Source: CAWDXG01 sp963822115
GTDB lineage: Bacteria > Myxococcota_A > Polyangia > Polyangiales > Polyangiaceae
Direction: 5' to 3'
Assembly (NCBI GenBank): GCA_963822115.1
Contig: CAWGGM010000011.1
Coordinates: forward strand, 339,614 to 403,613
Length of the DNA: 64,000 nt
The notes beneath the pieces are model-generated. The model saw nothing but the letters and a program-made list of their open reading frames with translations, did no database searches and was not told where the DNA came from. Shown piece after piece: positions 54,176 to 61,685 of this stretch. How positions within the stretch are numbered: the first letter of the stretch is position 1; every line of letters starts with the position of its first letter. Position numbers and translations under genes: made by a program.

Positions 54176-54525
54176 GGGAGGCAGCATGCCGATCACGGCG
54201 TCGGTGCGCGGCGATTCCGGGAGAACTCCCGACTTCTGCTGGTGCAGACAAGTTCGGCGATCACCGGCAGGTCGCGAGCGCCTTCATCGACAAGCTCACC
54301 CCGTCGCGTGACGCTCCGGTGCACGTCACGTTTCGACGGCTTGCTTGCGCAGGCCCCAACAAGAGGATGGCCCGCCAACAGCATCGTGGTGGTTCTCCAG
54401 GCGAGCAGTGGTGCCACTGGGAACGCCAGGTGGTGGGCGTCACGTAACGTTCGGTTCTCCACCGCTACGTGGTGCATGGGTAGTTCTTCGCTGTGCAAGT
54501 GTGCATCACACCCAGGGGTGATTGA
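54176..54525. other. 350-bp stretch, possible gene remnant
   Basis: A plus-strand open segment (about 54250-54447) could encode a peptide with KFGDHRQVASAFIDKL, resembling the tail of a truncated protein, but it has no start or recognisable family. The rest, up to the end of IS4-type copy B, shows nothing. Confidence 0.25.
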
Positions 54526-55838
54526 CCTGAAGCATCCCCTCATTTCGTAGCCTAGATGACGCCGTAGACATCGCGAAAGAACTCGTGCTCGCGGATGACT
54601 TCGTCGAAGGCCGGCAGGAGCAACTCCGTATCTTCCTCGTGCATGTTCGGCAGGGCGCGGAACCAGAACGTTCCCTGATTGTAGAGCGACATCTGCCGCT
54701 TGGGCGAAGTGTTGGTTTTCAGTGTGCGGTCGAGGCCGCAACGCTCGCCCGCTTCACCGAGCAGCACGAGCAGCGCGTGCGCCATCGCGCCGAGCAGCAG
54801 CAGTCGATCGCGCCGGCCAGCGTCGCGGATGTGCGTCGACGACAGACCCATGCCGAAGCGAATGTCCTTCGTGTCACGGAAGGTCTCCTCGATGGTGAAG
54901 CGGCGGCTGTACAGCTTGACGACCGCGGCCGCGCCATCGTCGGCGCGGCTTGTCGCGAGACACCACGCTTCCTTCATGCCCTTGGCGTGCTTGACGACTA
55001 CGGCGGGCACGCTGGTCTTGTCGGCGGTGACGGCCACGCCCTTCAGCATCTTCGCGTGACCGCTCGGCGGGACCCACTCGGCGGCGGGCTTCGTCTGCCC
55101 GTTATGGGTGACGAGAATGCCCTCGCGGAAGCGGATGACGTAGTCCCAGCCGAGGAACGCCAGGTGCTCGTAGAGCTTCTGATCGCCGAATCCACGGTCG
55201 GCAAGCACCGTGATGCCGACTTCGCCTGGCAGCGCTTCGCCGAGCACGTCCAGCAACTCGATCTCGTACGAGCCGCGCTTCCCCGCCATCGTCGACTTCT
55301 GCACTGTCTTCCAGATCAGCGGAGTGGCTCGCCCGTGTCGCGTGATCAGGTACGCGCAGATCGTGGAGTGGTCGTCTGTCTCGAACTCCGTCCAGTCCAG
55401 CGCGACGACGATCTCCGTCCGCGGACCGACCACGTAGCGGATCCAGGCCGGAAACAGCGCACCAAGCTGGACTCCGCCGTTGCTCAGCAGTCGGTCGATC
55501 TGCTTGACCGCGTGCTTTCGTTTGCGCCCCGTGGCTTCCGCCAGCGCGCGCCCGATCGTGTGGATGCCGAGACCTGCTGCAAACAAGACGCCGATGACTC
55601 CATTGGCGAGCGAAGCCGTGCGCTTCGCGTGAAGATGCGCAGCGTACAACATCGCAACGAAGCTCGTGATCTCCGTCGTCGCCAATCGCGGCCGCCTGTC
55701 GCGATTCCGGTACCTTGGCTGGGTCGAACGTGCTCGTGCGTGGCCTCTGGCGTGCGTCATGCGCGTTGGACGCGTCGCACGCCGATGGATTCACGCTGCC
55801 TGCAAAAAATCTCGCGCGAGATGGGGGGATCCCTCAGG
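54526..55838 (-). mobile_element. IS4-type insertion sequence, copy B, no target duplication
   Basis: Same 1313 bp and same ends as copy A, in the opposite orientation. The immediate flanks are TGATTGA on the left and TAGCGCA on the right, so no 7-bp duplication is present. That fits a one-sided deletion or recombination after insertion. Confidence 0.9.
54552..55760 (-). CDS. IS4-family DDE transposase (copy B)
   Basis: Identical in all 402 residues to the transposase at 49252-50460, with the same DDE triad and YREK motif. The gene is complete and has the same spacing to both IS ends as copy A. Two identical intact copies suggest recent transposition. Confidence 0.93.
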   Translation of the reverse strand: MTHARGHARARSTQPRYRNRDRRPRLATTEITSFVAMLYAAHLHAKRTASLANGVIGVLFAAGLGIHTIGRALAEATGRKRKHAVKQIDRLLSNGGVQLGALFPAWIRYVVGPRTEIVVALDWTEFETDDHSTICAYLITRHGRATPLIWKTVQKSTMAGKRGSYEIELLDVLGEALPGEVGITVLADRGFGDQKLYEHLAFLGWDYVIRFREGILVTHNGQTKPAAEWVPPSGHAKMLKGVAVTADKTSVPAVVVKHAKGMKEAWCLATSRADDGAAAVVKLYSRRFTIEETFRDTKDIRFGMGLSSTHIRDAGRRDRLLLLGAMAHALLVLLGEAGERCGLDRTLKTNTSPKRQMSLYNQGTFWFRALPNMHEEDTELLLPAFDEVIREHEFFRDVYGVI

Positions 55839-56150
55839 TAGCGCACGGACGCGACTACACGTGACCTGGACCTTCAGGATCTCAGCCGAACCTTGAAGTG
55901 GGACGCGGTACCGTTGTTCCTCGCCCACGGCCCCGACCCTCATCAACTGCTCCTTGGTCCATGCAACCAAGTCGCCAGCAACGTCGGCCTTGCGAATCAA
56001 GTAGTACACTCGATGTGCGCCGCTTGCTGGATACAAGCGGAAGTAGTCGGAATCGGCGTCAGGGCGAACGACACCGTCGAGATAGTAGAGATCGTATTCA
56101 GCCGTGGGAGCTTGCTTGGTGGCGCCCACGACTTCGTCAAGGGATGGCAT
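55791..56150 (-). CDS. Unrecognised protein with C-terminus replaced by IS sequence
   Basis: The start at 56150 has AGGAG seven bases upstream; 119 residues. Residues 1-104 are native: EYDLYYLDGVVRPDADSDYF, then AHRVYYLIRKADVAGDLVAW and EQRYRVPLQGSAEILKVQV, a mixed alpha/beta pattern without a known family. From residue 105 (base 55838) the codons lie inside IS4-type copy B, giving a 15-residue IS-derived tail. The native C-terminus is therefore lost. The gene is divergent from the three-gene cluster at 56350 and may belong to it functionally. Confidence 0.6.
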   Translation of the reverse strand: MPSLDEVVGATKQAPTAEYDLYYLDGVVRPDADSDYFRLYPASGAHRVYYLIRKADVAGDLVAWTKEQLMRVGAVGEEQRYRVPLQGSAEILKVQVTCSRVRALPEGSPHLARDFLQAA

Positions 56151-56349
56151 GTTCTGACTCCTATGGATGGAGGAGAGGGAGAGGGTCATGGTATCTATCT
56201 GGGCACGGAGGGGCAACGAGGCCGGGGGGCCGAAGGCTGGCTGCCGTTTTCCACATGATGTCCACCGGGCAGTTCCATGAGACACGCATAGGATGTTCAG
56301 CTAGACGTAATCGGAAGTGGGAGCGAGACTCCGGACCCTGGAGGGATCC

Positions 56350-56727
56350 ATGACCATCTGGGACGACGCCCCAAAGGGCTCAAAGGAGACGTTCGAGTTC
56401 ATCAAGGAGCGGGCCAAGTACATGCGGACGGTGAGCTACGAGGAACTTGGTGCGGCCGTCGGGCTGCCGCCGATCGGCACGAACAGGCCCCTCGGCTTCA
56501 TCCGCGACGCGATTTGTCGCCCACGGGGGCTTCCGTGGCTGAATGCACTGGCGGTGGGGAAGGGAACCCACGTTCCTGGCGAGAGCTTCCTTCCGGAGGG
56601 CGTGTCAGAGGAGGGCACCAAGAACGAGCTGTTGTGGTGGCGAGGGATGGTCTTGCAGGTCTACGCGTACCCCTGGGAGACGCTCAATGTCGGAGGCGTG
56701 CAGTTCCCCGAAGGAGCACCATCGTGA
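56350..56727 (+). CDS. Unrecognised protein, possible winged-helix (MGMT-like) fold
   Basis: The start at 56350 follows GGAGGGATCC; 125 residues. MRTVSYEELGAAVGLP, then GFIRDAICRPRGLPWLNALAVGKG, recalls the DNA-binding wing of O6-alkylguanine-DNA alkyltransferases and alkyltransferase-like proteins (VPYGELA, then NPxxxPW), but there is no PCHRV motif, so the resemblance is weak. First of three plus-strand genes with 4-bp overlaps. No function is claimed. Confidence 0.5.
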   Translation: MTIWDDAPKGSKETFEFIKERAKYMRTVSYEELGAAVGLPPIGTNRPLGFIRDAICRPRGLPWLNALAVGKGTHVPGESFLPEGVSEEGTKNELLWWRGMVLQVYAYPWETLNVGGVQFPEGAPS

Positions 56728-56972
56728 TTGTGTGGACCGGCAAGCAGACGACCGATCCTGAAACTTTCGACCCGGTGCTCCAGGCCGATGCGGACGGTAA
56801 CAAGGTGTCCGTCCGCATCTCGCAGGAAGCCGTAGAAGACTACGGCATCGATGCCTGCAAGCGGGTTGCGGAGCAGAAACTCACTGCTGCCAGCGAGTCC
56901 GGTACGCCCCCGAAGCAGGTGCAAGTGACGACAGCAGACTTCGCCGGGCTTGAAGAACGGCAGGGCAAATGA
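56724..56972 (+). CDS. Small protein of unknown function (82 aa)
   Basis: A GTG start at 56724 in a GTGA overlap with the preceding stop, with AAGGAG seven bases upstream. It is an acidic, helical protein including GNKVSVRISQEAVEDYG and RVAEQKLTAASE. The central motif is faintly like DUF1488-type small proteins. Translational coupling to both neighbours is likely. Confidence 0.55.
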   Translation: MIVWTGKQTTDPETFDPVLQADADGNKVSVRISQEAVEDYGIDACKRVAEQKLTAASESGTPPKQVQVTTADFAGLEERQGK

Positions 56973-57406
56973 CCAAGCCCAAGCCGATCCAAACGGTGAG
57001 CCGTGCGACGAGCGGCCTGTCACCTTGGTACATCAAGGGCAGCTACGTCCTTGACGTGGTGTTTCGTGATCGCCTCGGCCCCGTCCAACATGCTGCCGAC
57101 CTGGATGTCTTCTACTTGAAGGGACAGGGCAAGCCGACCAAGTCCGACATCGAGCCGGTGCTTCAAGCCGCAGGGCTTCCGCCTCTACCGCCCAAGGGCA
57201 TTCATGGTCCGTTTGATGTTGATGACCTTTCGGCTCTGGACGGCGTTGGGCGTCCCGTCTTCAACATCGACCTGTGGCACATCCGCGAGGACGGCTCCCT
57301 CAAGACACGAAACCAGGCGGGTACGTCGCCCGCATCAAGGCCCGCATGGGTTGACCAACCCGTTGTTCGCACAGACGCACTTGTTGAGGGCGGCAAGTTG
57401 CGATGA
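56969..57406 (+). CDS. Unrecognised protein (145 aa)
   Basis: Starts in an ATGA overlap with the preceding gene. It contains SPWYIKGSYVLDVVFRD, DLDVFYLKGQGKPTKSDIEP and NIDLWHIREDGSLKTRN. The last 24 residues are antisense to the convergent lipoprotein gene (72-bp overlap), so the native C-terminus may have been changed by rearrangement. No family recognised. Confidence 0.5.
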   Translation: MTKPKPIQTVSRATSGLSPWYIKGSYVLDVVFRDRLGPVQHAADLDVFYLKGQGKPTKSDIEPVLQAAGLPPLPPKGIHGPFDVDDLSALDGVGRPVFNIDLWHIREDGSLKTRNQAGTSPASRPAWVDQPVVRTDALVEGGKLR

Positions 57407-57703
57407 GCACTGCTGGGTCGACACGTTGGATGTAGCTATCTGGAACACGTCCTGGTTGCTGCACACAGCGTCGGCCGACTTTGCTGCGCAGTACCAGAAC
57501 GCGACGCGATATTTGCCACAAGCTACCGCCGTTCCCAGGGAGCGGCACTGCGTCTGGCAATCGACGGGGCACTGGCCGGTCGCCGTTTGACAGATGAACT
57601 TGCAGCTCTCCTCCAGGGACGGGGTGTTCTGCTTCGGGGATTGCGTCGCCCCCCCGCACCCGCTCACGAGTCCGAGCGCAAGAAAAGCTATCCAAGCTCG
57701 CAC
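57335..57703 (-). CDS. Small Cys-rich lipoprotein (122 aa)
   Basis: Signal peptide MRAWIAFLALGLVSGC with a clear lipobox, followed by GGATQSPKQN and twelve Cys residues in the mature part (SCKFICQTATGQCPVDCQTQC, then LNKCVCANNGLVNPC). Typical of small surface lipoproteins in this phylum. It converges on the three-gene cluster with a 72-bp overlap. Confidence 0.7.
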   Translation of the reverse strand: MRAWIAFLALGLVSGCGGATQSPKQNTPSLEESCKFICQTATGQCPVDCQTQCRSLGTAVACGKYRVAFWYCAAKSADAVCSNQDVFQIATSNVSTQQCSSQLAALNKCVCANNGLVNPCGP

Positions 57704-58038
57704 CAGACTCTCCTAGCGGAATGGCAGGACGGGTCGACTGTCGCCCCGCTGTGGTCATCATGGGACATTGGGGAGGCCCGACGCAATGCAGGGATTGGTA
57801 ACACAGCGGCCTCCGGTGCAGCGTCTCGACCCCCGGTCGAATCGTCGGCGAATCGTCGGCACCGACGCGAACGAGCCCCAACGGAGTTGTCGTGGAACTG
57901 TCGTGGCGTCGGACTTTCAGTCCGGTGCATGCGGCCTGGTGCGGAAGCCAAACCCAGAAACTGAAAGAGGTTCCGCACTTGGCCGCATCGGCCCGCAGCG
58001 TTGTCGCGGTGCGGGGACTTCGAATCCGCAGGTCGCCC

Positions 58039-58061
58039 GTTCGAATCGGGCGGGGCGCGCC
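58039..58061 (+). repeat. T-arm-like 23-mer, copy 1
   Basis: GTTCGAATCGGGCGGGGCG followed by CGCC. It has the TTCGAAT loop with a good 5-bp T stem (GCCCG/CGGGC) and is preceded by an anticodon-like loop CTTCGAA. It repeats with one change at 58214-58236. Read as a tRNA 3'-end fragment, perhaps an old att site. Confidence 0.5.
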
Positions 58062-58213
58062 GCAGTTTCGTCGCTTGCAGTCGCGGGCGGCTCCATTTTC
58101 GGCTCACTCCGTTTCCTGCGGTCCTCGGCTACGCCTGCGGTCCTCGGGACCTCATGGCCGGACCCGCTCGGCCCAATACCCACTGCGCTTCCCTTGGCGG
58201 CTTGGGTCAGCCG

Positions 58214-58236
58214 GTTCGAATCGGGCGGAGCGCGCC
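58214..58236 (+). repeat. T-arm-like 23-mer, copy 2
   Basis: Matches 58039-58061 in 22 of 23 bases, but its upstream half does not form the T stem cleanly (one mismatch) and lacks an anticodon-like arm. It lies 175 bp from copy 1 in direct orientation. Confidence 0.5.
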
Positions 58237-58276
58237 AGTGTTACGTCTCTTACGGCGTGGGCGCTGCTGTTCCGTA

Positions 58277-58594
58277 CTAGTCCCAGGCCTTGCGGCCTTC
58301 CAGGCGGCTGCGCACGGCTTCCAGGTGCACCACGCGGCCGCGCTTGACGATGCGAGCCAGCGACTCGTCCGTGCGCTGGACCGCTGACGAGACCACCTCC
58401 AGCCCCTCGCGCAACAGCTCCGCCTCGGCAGGCTCCGGATCGCGCTTTTCTGCCTCCACCACCTGCTCGAACTCGTCCAGCATCGAGCCCAGCACATCCC
58501 GCCAGCCCTGCGGCATGCGTTCCTCCGGGAGGTTCCGGCGGAGCTCCGCCACCCGTTGCTCCAGGCGGTCCAGCTCGACGTGGACATCCGTCAT
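58277..58594 (-). CDS. Small coiled-coil protein of unknown function (105 aa)
   Basis: The start is set at 58594 (MTDVHVELDRLEQRVAELRR). Heptad spacing of Leu/Val suggests a coiled coil at about 6-22, then a helical acidic region (LDEFEQVVEAEKRD, EAELLREGLEVVSSAV) and a basic end. No family recognised and no clear ribosome binding site. It sits between the T-arm-like repeats and tRNA-Lys. Confidence 0.5.
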   Translation of the reverse strand: MTDVHVELDRLEQRVAELRRNLPEERMPQGWRDVLGSMLDEFEQVVEAEKRDPEPAEAELLREGLEVVSSAVQRTDESLARIVKRGRVVHLEAVRSRLEGRKAWD

Positions 58595-58763
58595 CGAGAC
58601 CCGGGATCGCAAAAAACGGCGCCGAGGACAAGGGCCGCCCCGCCCGCGCCCTTTGATCCCCGGCAAGCTGGCCCGGGGCCCTTCGCAGGGCTTGACCTCC
58701 GCGACGACCATGGTAAGAGCGGCGGTCCGCAGAGTGCGTTCCCCCTCGGGGGCGCTTCTCTCG

Positions 58764-58836
58764 GGGCCATTAGCTCAATTGGTAGAGCAGCGGACTCTTA
58801 ATCCGTTGGCTGAAGGTTCGAGTCCTTCATGGCCCA
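58764..58836 (+). tRNA. trnK: tRNA-Lys (anticodon CTT)
   Basis: A full 73-nt cloverleaf: acceptor GGGCCAT/ATGGCCC, D arm GCTC/GAGC, anticodon stem GCGGA/TCCGT with loop CTCTTAA (anticodon CTT), T arm GAAGG-TTCGAGT-CCTTC and discriminator A. The 3' CCA is not encoded (CCC follows). Its 3' half is copied at 42591-42636. The gene is a likely integration target because a tyrosine integrase lies just downstream. Confidence 0.96.
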
Positions 58837-58895
58837 CCCGGAACGCAGCGTAAGCACGACGGAATCTGGCGACGTTGCCGCGTCGAACCTGGGCG

Positions 58896-58938
58896 TGGGA
58901 TCAACTTGGGATCAATTGGATCAGCTCGCCTGATCCCA
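58896..58938. repeat. Direct TGGGATCAA repeats with an inverted copy: possible integrase arm sites
   Basis: TGGGATCAA at 58896-58904 and 58907-58915, a related TTGGATCA just after, and the inverted TGATCCCA near 58931-58938, all between tRNA-Lys and the integrase gene. Position and spacing are like arm-type sites of tRNA-targeting integrases. Confidence 0.45.
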
Positions 58939-59094
58939 GGATGCCGCCGCCGCGGTTTCCCGACCAGCCTTGCCGTACGGCAAACTGCCGCGCCGAACCT
59001 CCGGCCAGGCTGGGGTGAGACGGGGAGGCCGCCGCGAGCCGCAGCCCCCCTCCGAGCGGCGTGTCGCGGCTGGCTACGGCGTGCCTGATGCGCA

Positions 59095-60471
59095 CTACGG
59101 GTTCGACTCGTGCAGATCACGAAGCTCCGGAATCGCTTCGTGGAGTGGAGCAAACGTGCCGAGATGAAGCTCCCGGTGCGTCCGTGCGGCTCTTTTGTAG
59201 GTGTAGATCATGGCGCTGGTCGTATGACCGGTTCGATCCGTAACCCAGGCTTCGGTCTTGCCGTTGGCAAGCGAGACCGTGACGAATCCGCCCCTTAGAT
59301 CGTGAGCGCGGAGCGCCATGCGCGTCGCGCTGGCTTCGAACAATTGGTCCCGATTCACGCCTGCGATCTTGAGATATCGCCGTAGCAGACGTGCGGCCTC
59401 GTATGGGTCGATCTTCTCGCCGTCCGCACCCAGTAGGACCGCACGCTTTCCGGTCGCCCGCTTTCCGAGGATGCGCTTCCAAGTCTTGAGCGCTTCGACG
59501 ACATGCGGGTCCAAAGCCCAGCTCCTCGGCTCGTCGGTCTTGTTTTCGTCGAGCACCAGGACCCCGTTCTGAAGATCGACGTCGGACCAAGCAAGCCCAA
59601 GTGCCTCCGAAACGCGCAATCCCTCACGTGAAAGCAGGCCATAGAACAGGCGATTCAGCAAAGGAACAGCGGTGCACGCCATCAGCAGGGCATCCTCGCT
59701 GGGGTAGAGGTAGCTTTTCGCTTTGGCGCTCTTGGCGCGAGGGATGAAGCCACGAGGGAGCGGCTGTGACTTCAGGATGCGCGCGGGAAACACGGCAAGC
59801 GTCAACACGCGGTGCACGAGCTGCAGCACGTGGCGGCGAGTTGCCGGACTCAGCGCGGCCTCTCCGGTGGGCAGACCCCTCGTCACGCGCTCAACAAGGT
59901 CAAGCGCGCGATCACCTTCGAACGCTGCCATCGGCTCGCTGCCTATGTGCGGGAACACGTACTTGCGCAACCTCGTCTCGTCGTCCTTGGCAGAGACCTT
60001 CGCAGGAACATGATCCGGGTAGTGCTCGTGGAGCTTGCCAGATGTCCACAATGTGGCGAACTCTTCGAACGTTGGCCCACCTACCGCGCGTTTGGTCGGT
60101 CTCCTTGAACTCGCGCCAACGTTCTCGGCAACCCAGCGAGCGGCGTAATGCTGCGCATCTTCGTCCGACATGAATGACGCGGATGTCTTGTTGTCAATTC
60201 TATGCGAATGCCGCAGGCCATCAGGGCCGTAGAATCGGATGATGTAGCCTCGCCCCTTCTCGTAGTTGACGTTGAATCTGACCGCAGGTCCATCTCCCGC
60301 GATATCATCACTGTGCGGTGAATCCCGCATCTCGACACCTTCCGCCGACACGATGCCGACTAGCAGGTGCGTCACGCTCTGGGCGTCGACACGAACATTT
60401 CGGCCAGCACGGCGAGCGACGAGAGCGCCGCGCATGAGCATGCGGCGGACCGTCTTGACGGACACCTTCAA
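59095..60471 (-). CDS. Tyrosine site-specific integrase with N-terminal excisionase-like HTH
   Basis: 458 residues from a TTG start. Catalytic residues of the lambda-integrase family are all present: Arg286 (REGLRVSEALGL), a Lys in DENKTDEPR (about 312), His390 and Arg393 (HDLRGG), His416 (RTGHTTS) and Tyr425 (YTYKRAA). The N-terminus (KVSVKTVRRMLMRGALVARRAGR) is the second half of a MerR/Xis-like HTH, and the in-frame codons upstream of the TTG spell ETAAI, the missing first helix, so the true 5' end has probably been lost or uses an unusual start. It points toward tRNA-Lys, its expected att target. Confidence 0.9.
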   Translation of the reverse strand: MKVSVKTVRRMLMRGALVARRAGRNVRVDAQSVTHLLVGIVSAEGVEMRDSPHSDDIAGDGPAVRFNVNYEKGRGYIIRFYGPDGLRHSHRIDNKTSASFMSDEDAQHYAARWVAENVGASSRRPTKRAVGGPTFEEFATLWTSGKLHEHYPDHVPAKVSAKDDETRLRKYVFPHIGSEPMAAFEGDRALDLVERVTRGLPTGEAALSPATRRHVLQLVHRVLTLAVFPARILKSQPLPRGFIPRAKSAKAKSYLYPSEDALLMACTAVPLLNRLFYGLLSREGLRVSEALGLAWSDVDLQNGVLVLDENKTDEPRSWALDPHVVEALKTWKRILGKRATGKRAVLLGADGEKIDPYEAARLLRRYLKIAGVNRDQLFEASATRMALRAHDLRGGFVTVSLANGKTEAWVTDRTGHTTSAMIYTYKRAARTHRELHLGTFAPLHEAIPELRDLHESNP

Positions 60472-60486
60472 GATGGCGGCCGTCTC

Positions 60487-60816
60487 ATGAAGCGGGCCTA
60501 CAGCGACTTCTTCGACGACTTCGTGGAAGTCGCATCAGAACCGAAATGGTTGATGCTACCTCGGTTCTCGTCGGAGGGGAGCCGGTTCACGGGCGAACCG
60601 CCACGTGACAACTTTGCCGAAGCGGCAGCCACCGAGGACAAGGCGAACCGGGAGAGGGCGGGCAAGGCCAAGGCGAACATCTTGGAGTTCCTCGTGTGCA
60701 CGCGCCGGCTGGTTGATGGCACCGCGCGCCGACAGGGCGATGGCCGTCGTGCCGGCGTTCACGGTGCGCGCGGCGTGATGGACATCGCGGCAAGCGCGGG
60801 CTCGGCGCCGGCATGA
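60487..60816 (+). CDS. Hypothetical protein (109 aa), possibly truncated
   Basis: Starts MKRAYSDFFDDFVEVASEPKW and continues with an acidic helical part (NFAEAAATEDKANRERAGKAKANILEF) before an Arg/Gly-rich end that looks like read-through into the neighbouring transposon sequence. Divergent from the integrase gene by 15 bp. Not recognised; coding status is uncertain. The stretch 60817-60866 shows nothing. Confidence 0.35.
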   Translation: MKRAYSDFFDDFVEVASEPKWLMLPRFSSEGSRFTGEPPRDNFAEAAATEDKANRERAGKAKANILEFLVCTRRLVDGTARRQGDGRRAGVHGARGVMDIAASAGSAPA

Positions 60817-60866
60817 TGCCGCCTCGCGGCAGCGCCGTGCACGACGGCGCCGCCGGAGACGACCCG

Positions 60867-61685
60867 TCAGTCGAAACGCACGAGCGCTTCGCCGGCACGC
60901 ACGACGACGTTGCGGTCGACGAGCTTCTTCTTGCGCCGCCCGGCGTCGCGCAGTGCGGCCGTCGCCAGGCGGTCGATCTCGCGCAGGGAGCCTTGCGACA
61001 GCTCGTGCAGCGCGGCGAGCGCGTCGTCGGGAAAGAGCGCGCGGTCGGTGCCGGCCTGGGCGAGACGGTAGCGGACGTACTCGGCCGTGTCCTCGACGCT
61101 GGCGGGTGGGATGAGAAAACGATGGTGGATGCGCGTGAGCAGCGAGCGGTGCGCGCGGCGCTGCAGGTTGCCTTCGAGTTCCGGCAGACCGACGAGCAAC
61201 AGCGAGAGCAGCGCCTTCGCGTCCCACTCGTAGTTCATCAGGATGTGCAGGTGGCCGAGCATGTCCGGATGGAGCAGGTGGGCCTCGTCGAGCAGGAAGA
61301 TGGGGTGCACCTTGTCGCGCCGCAGGTCGTGCACATGCGTCTCGACAGCCAGGAAGAGGTTGGCCGCCGTCGAGGTCGGGTGCAGCCCCAGCGTGTGGCA
61401 GAGCAGGCGGTAGAAGTCCCGTCGCCCGAGTGTGGAGTTGCGGCAATACGTCAGACGGAAGCCCGCTTGCGGGAGCCGGTGCCGTAGCGCGCGCAGCACG
61501 CACGTCTTGCCGACGCCGGGCTCGCCGAGCAGCAGGACGCTCTGCCGTTCGGCAAGCGCTTCCTCGATATCGGCAACGAGTGCGGCCTTGCTTTCCGGCA
61601 GCCACAGATCCGCGTCGTCGATCTCCTTCGAGAAGGGCGCGGTGCGCAGACCGAAGCTCGCGAGGAGATCAGAAGAGGTCGCCAT
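60867..61685 (-). CDS. ExeA/TniB-like AAA ATPase of a DDE transposon
   Basis: The start at 61685 has GGAGG six bases upstream and overlaps the transposase end by 17 bp; 272 residues. Walker A GEPGVGKT with Lys60, Walker B FLLDEAHLL with Asp133, the sensor region LLLVGLPELEGNL and a C-terminal helical lid. Such ATPases pair with DDE transposases (as TniB, MuB and IstB do) to select target DNA. Together with the next gene it forms a transposition module. Confidence 0.88.
   Translation of the reverse strand: MATSSDLLASFGLRTAPFSKEIDDADLWLPESKAALVADIEEALAERQSVLLLGEPGVGKTCVLRALRHRLPQAGFRLTYCRNSTLGRRDFYRLLCHTLGLHPTSTAANLFLAVETHVHDLRRDKVHPIFLLDEAHLLHPDMLGHLHILMNYEWDAKALLSLLLVGLPELEGNLQRRAHRSLLTRIHHRFLIPPASVEDTAEYVRYRLAQAGTDRALFPDDALAALHELSQGSLREIDRLATAALRDAGRRKKKLVDRNVVVRAGEALVRFD

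Larger units (their letters stand above)
57704..58276. other. 573-bp gap with tRNA-like 3' fragments
   Basis: No gene is recognised. The stretch contains two copies of a 23-bp T-arm-like sequence (58039-58061 and 58214-58236); the first is preceded by an anticodon-arm-like segment. No complete tRNA fold is possible. Confidence 0.4.

Noticed and set aside
49174..55838. Composite transposon made of the two IS4-type copies
   Set aside because: Copy A has its own perfect 7-bp duplication on both sides, so it moved alone; there is no duplication around the whole unit.
58000..58070. A complete tRNA gene
   Set aside because: Only the 3' half resembles a tRNA; no acceptor 5' strand or D arm can be found upstream.
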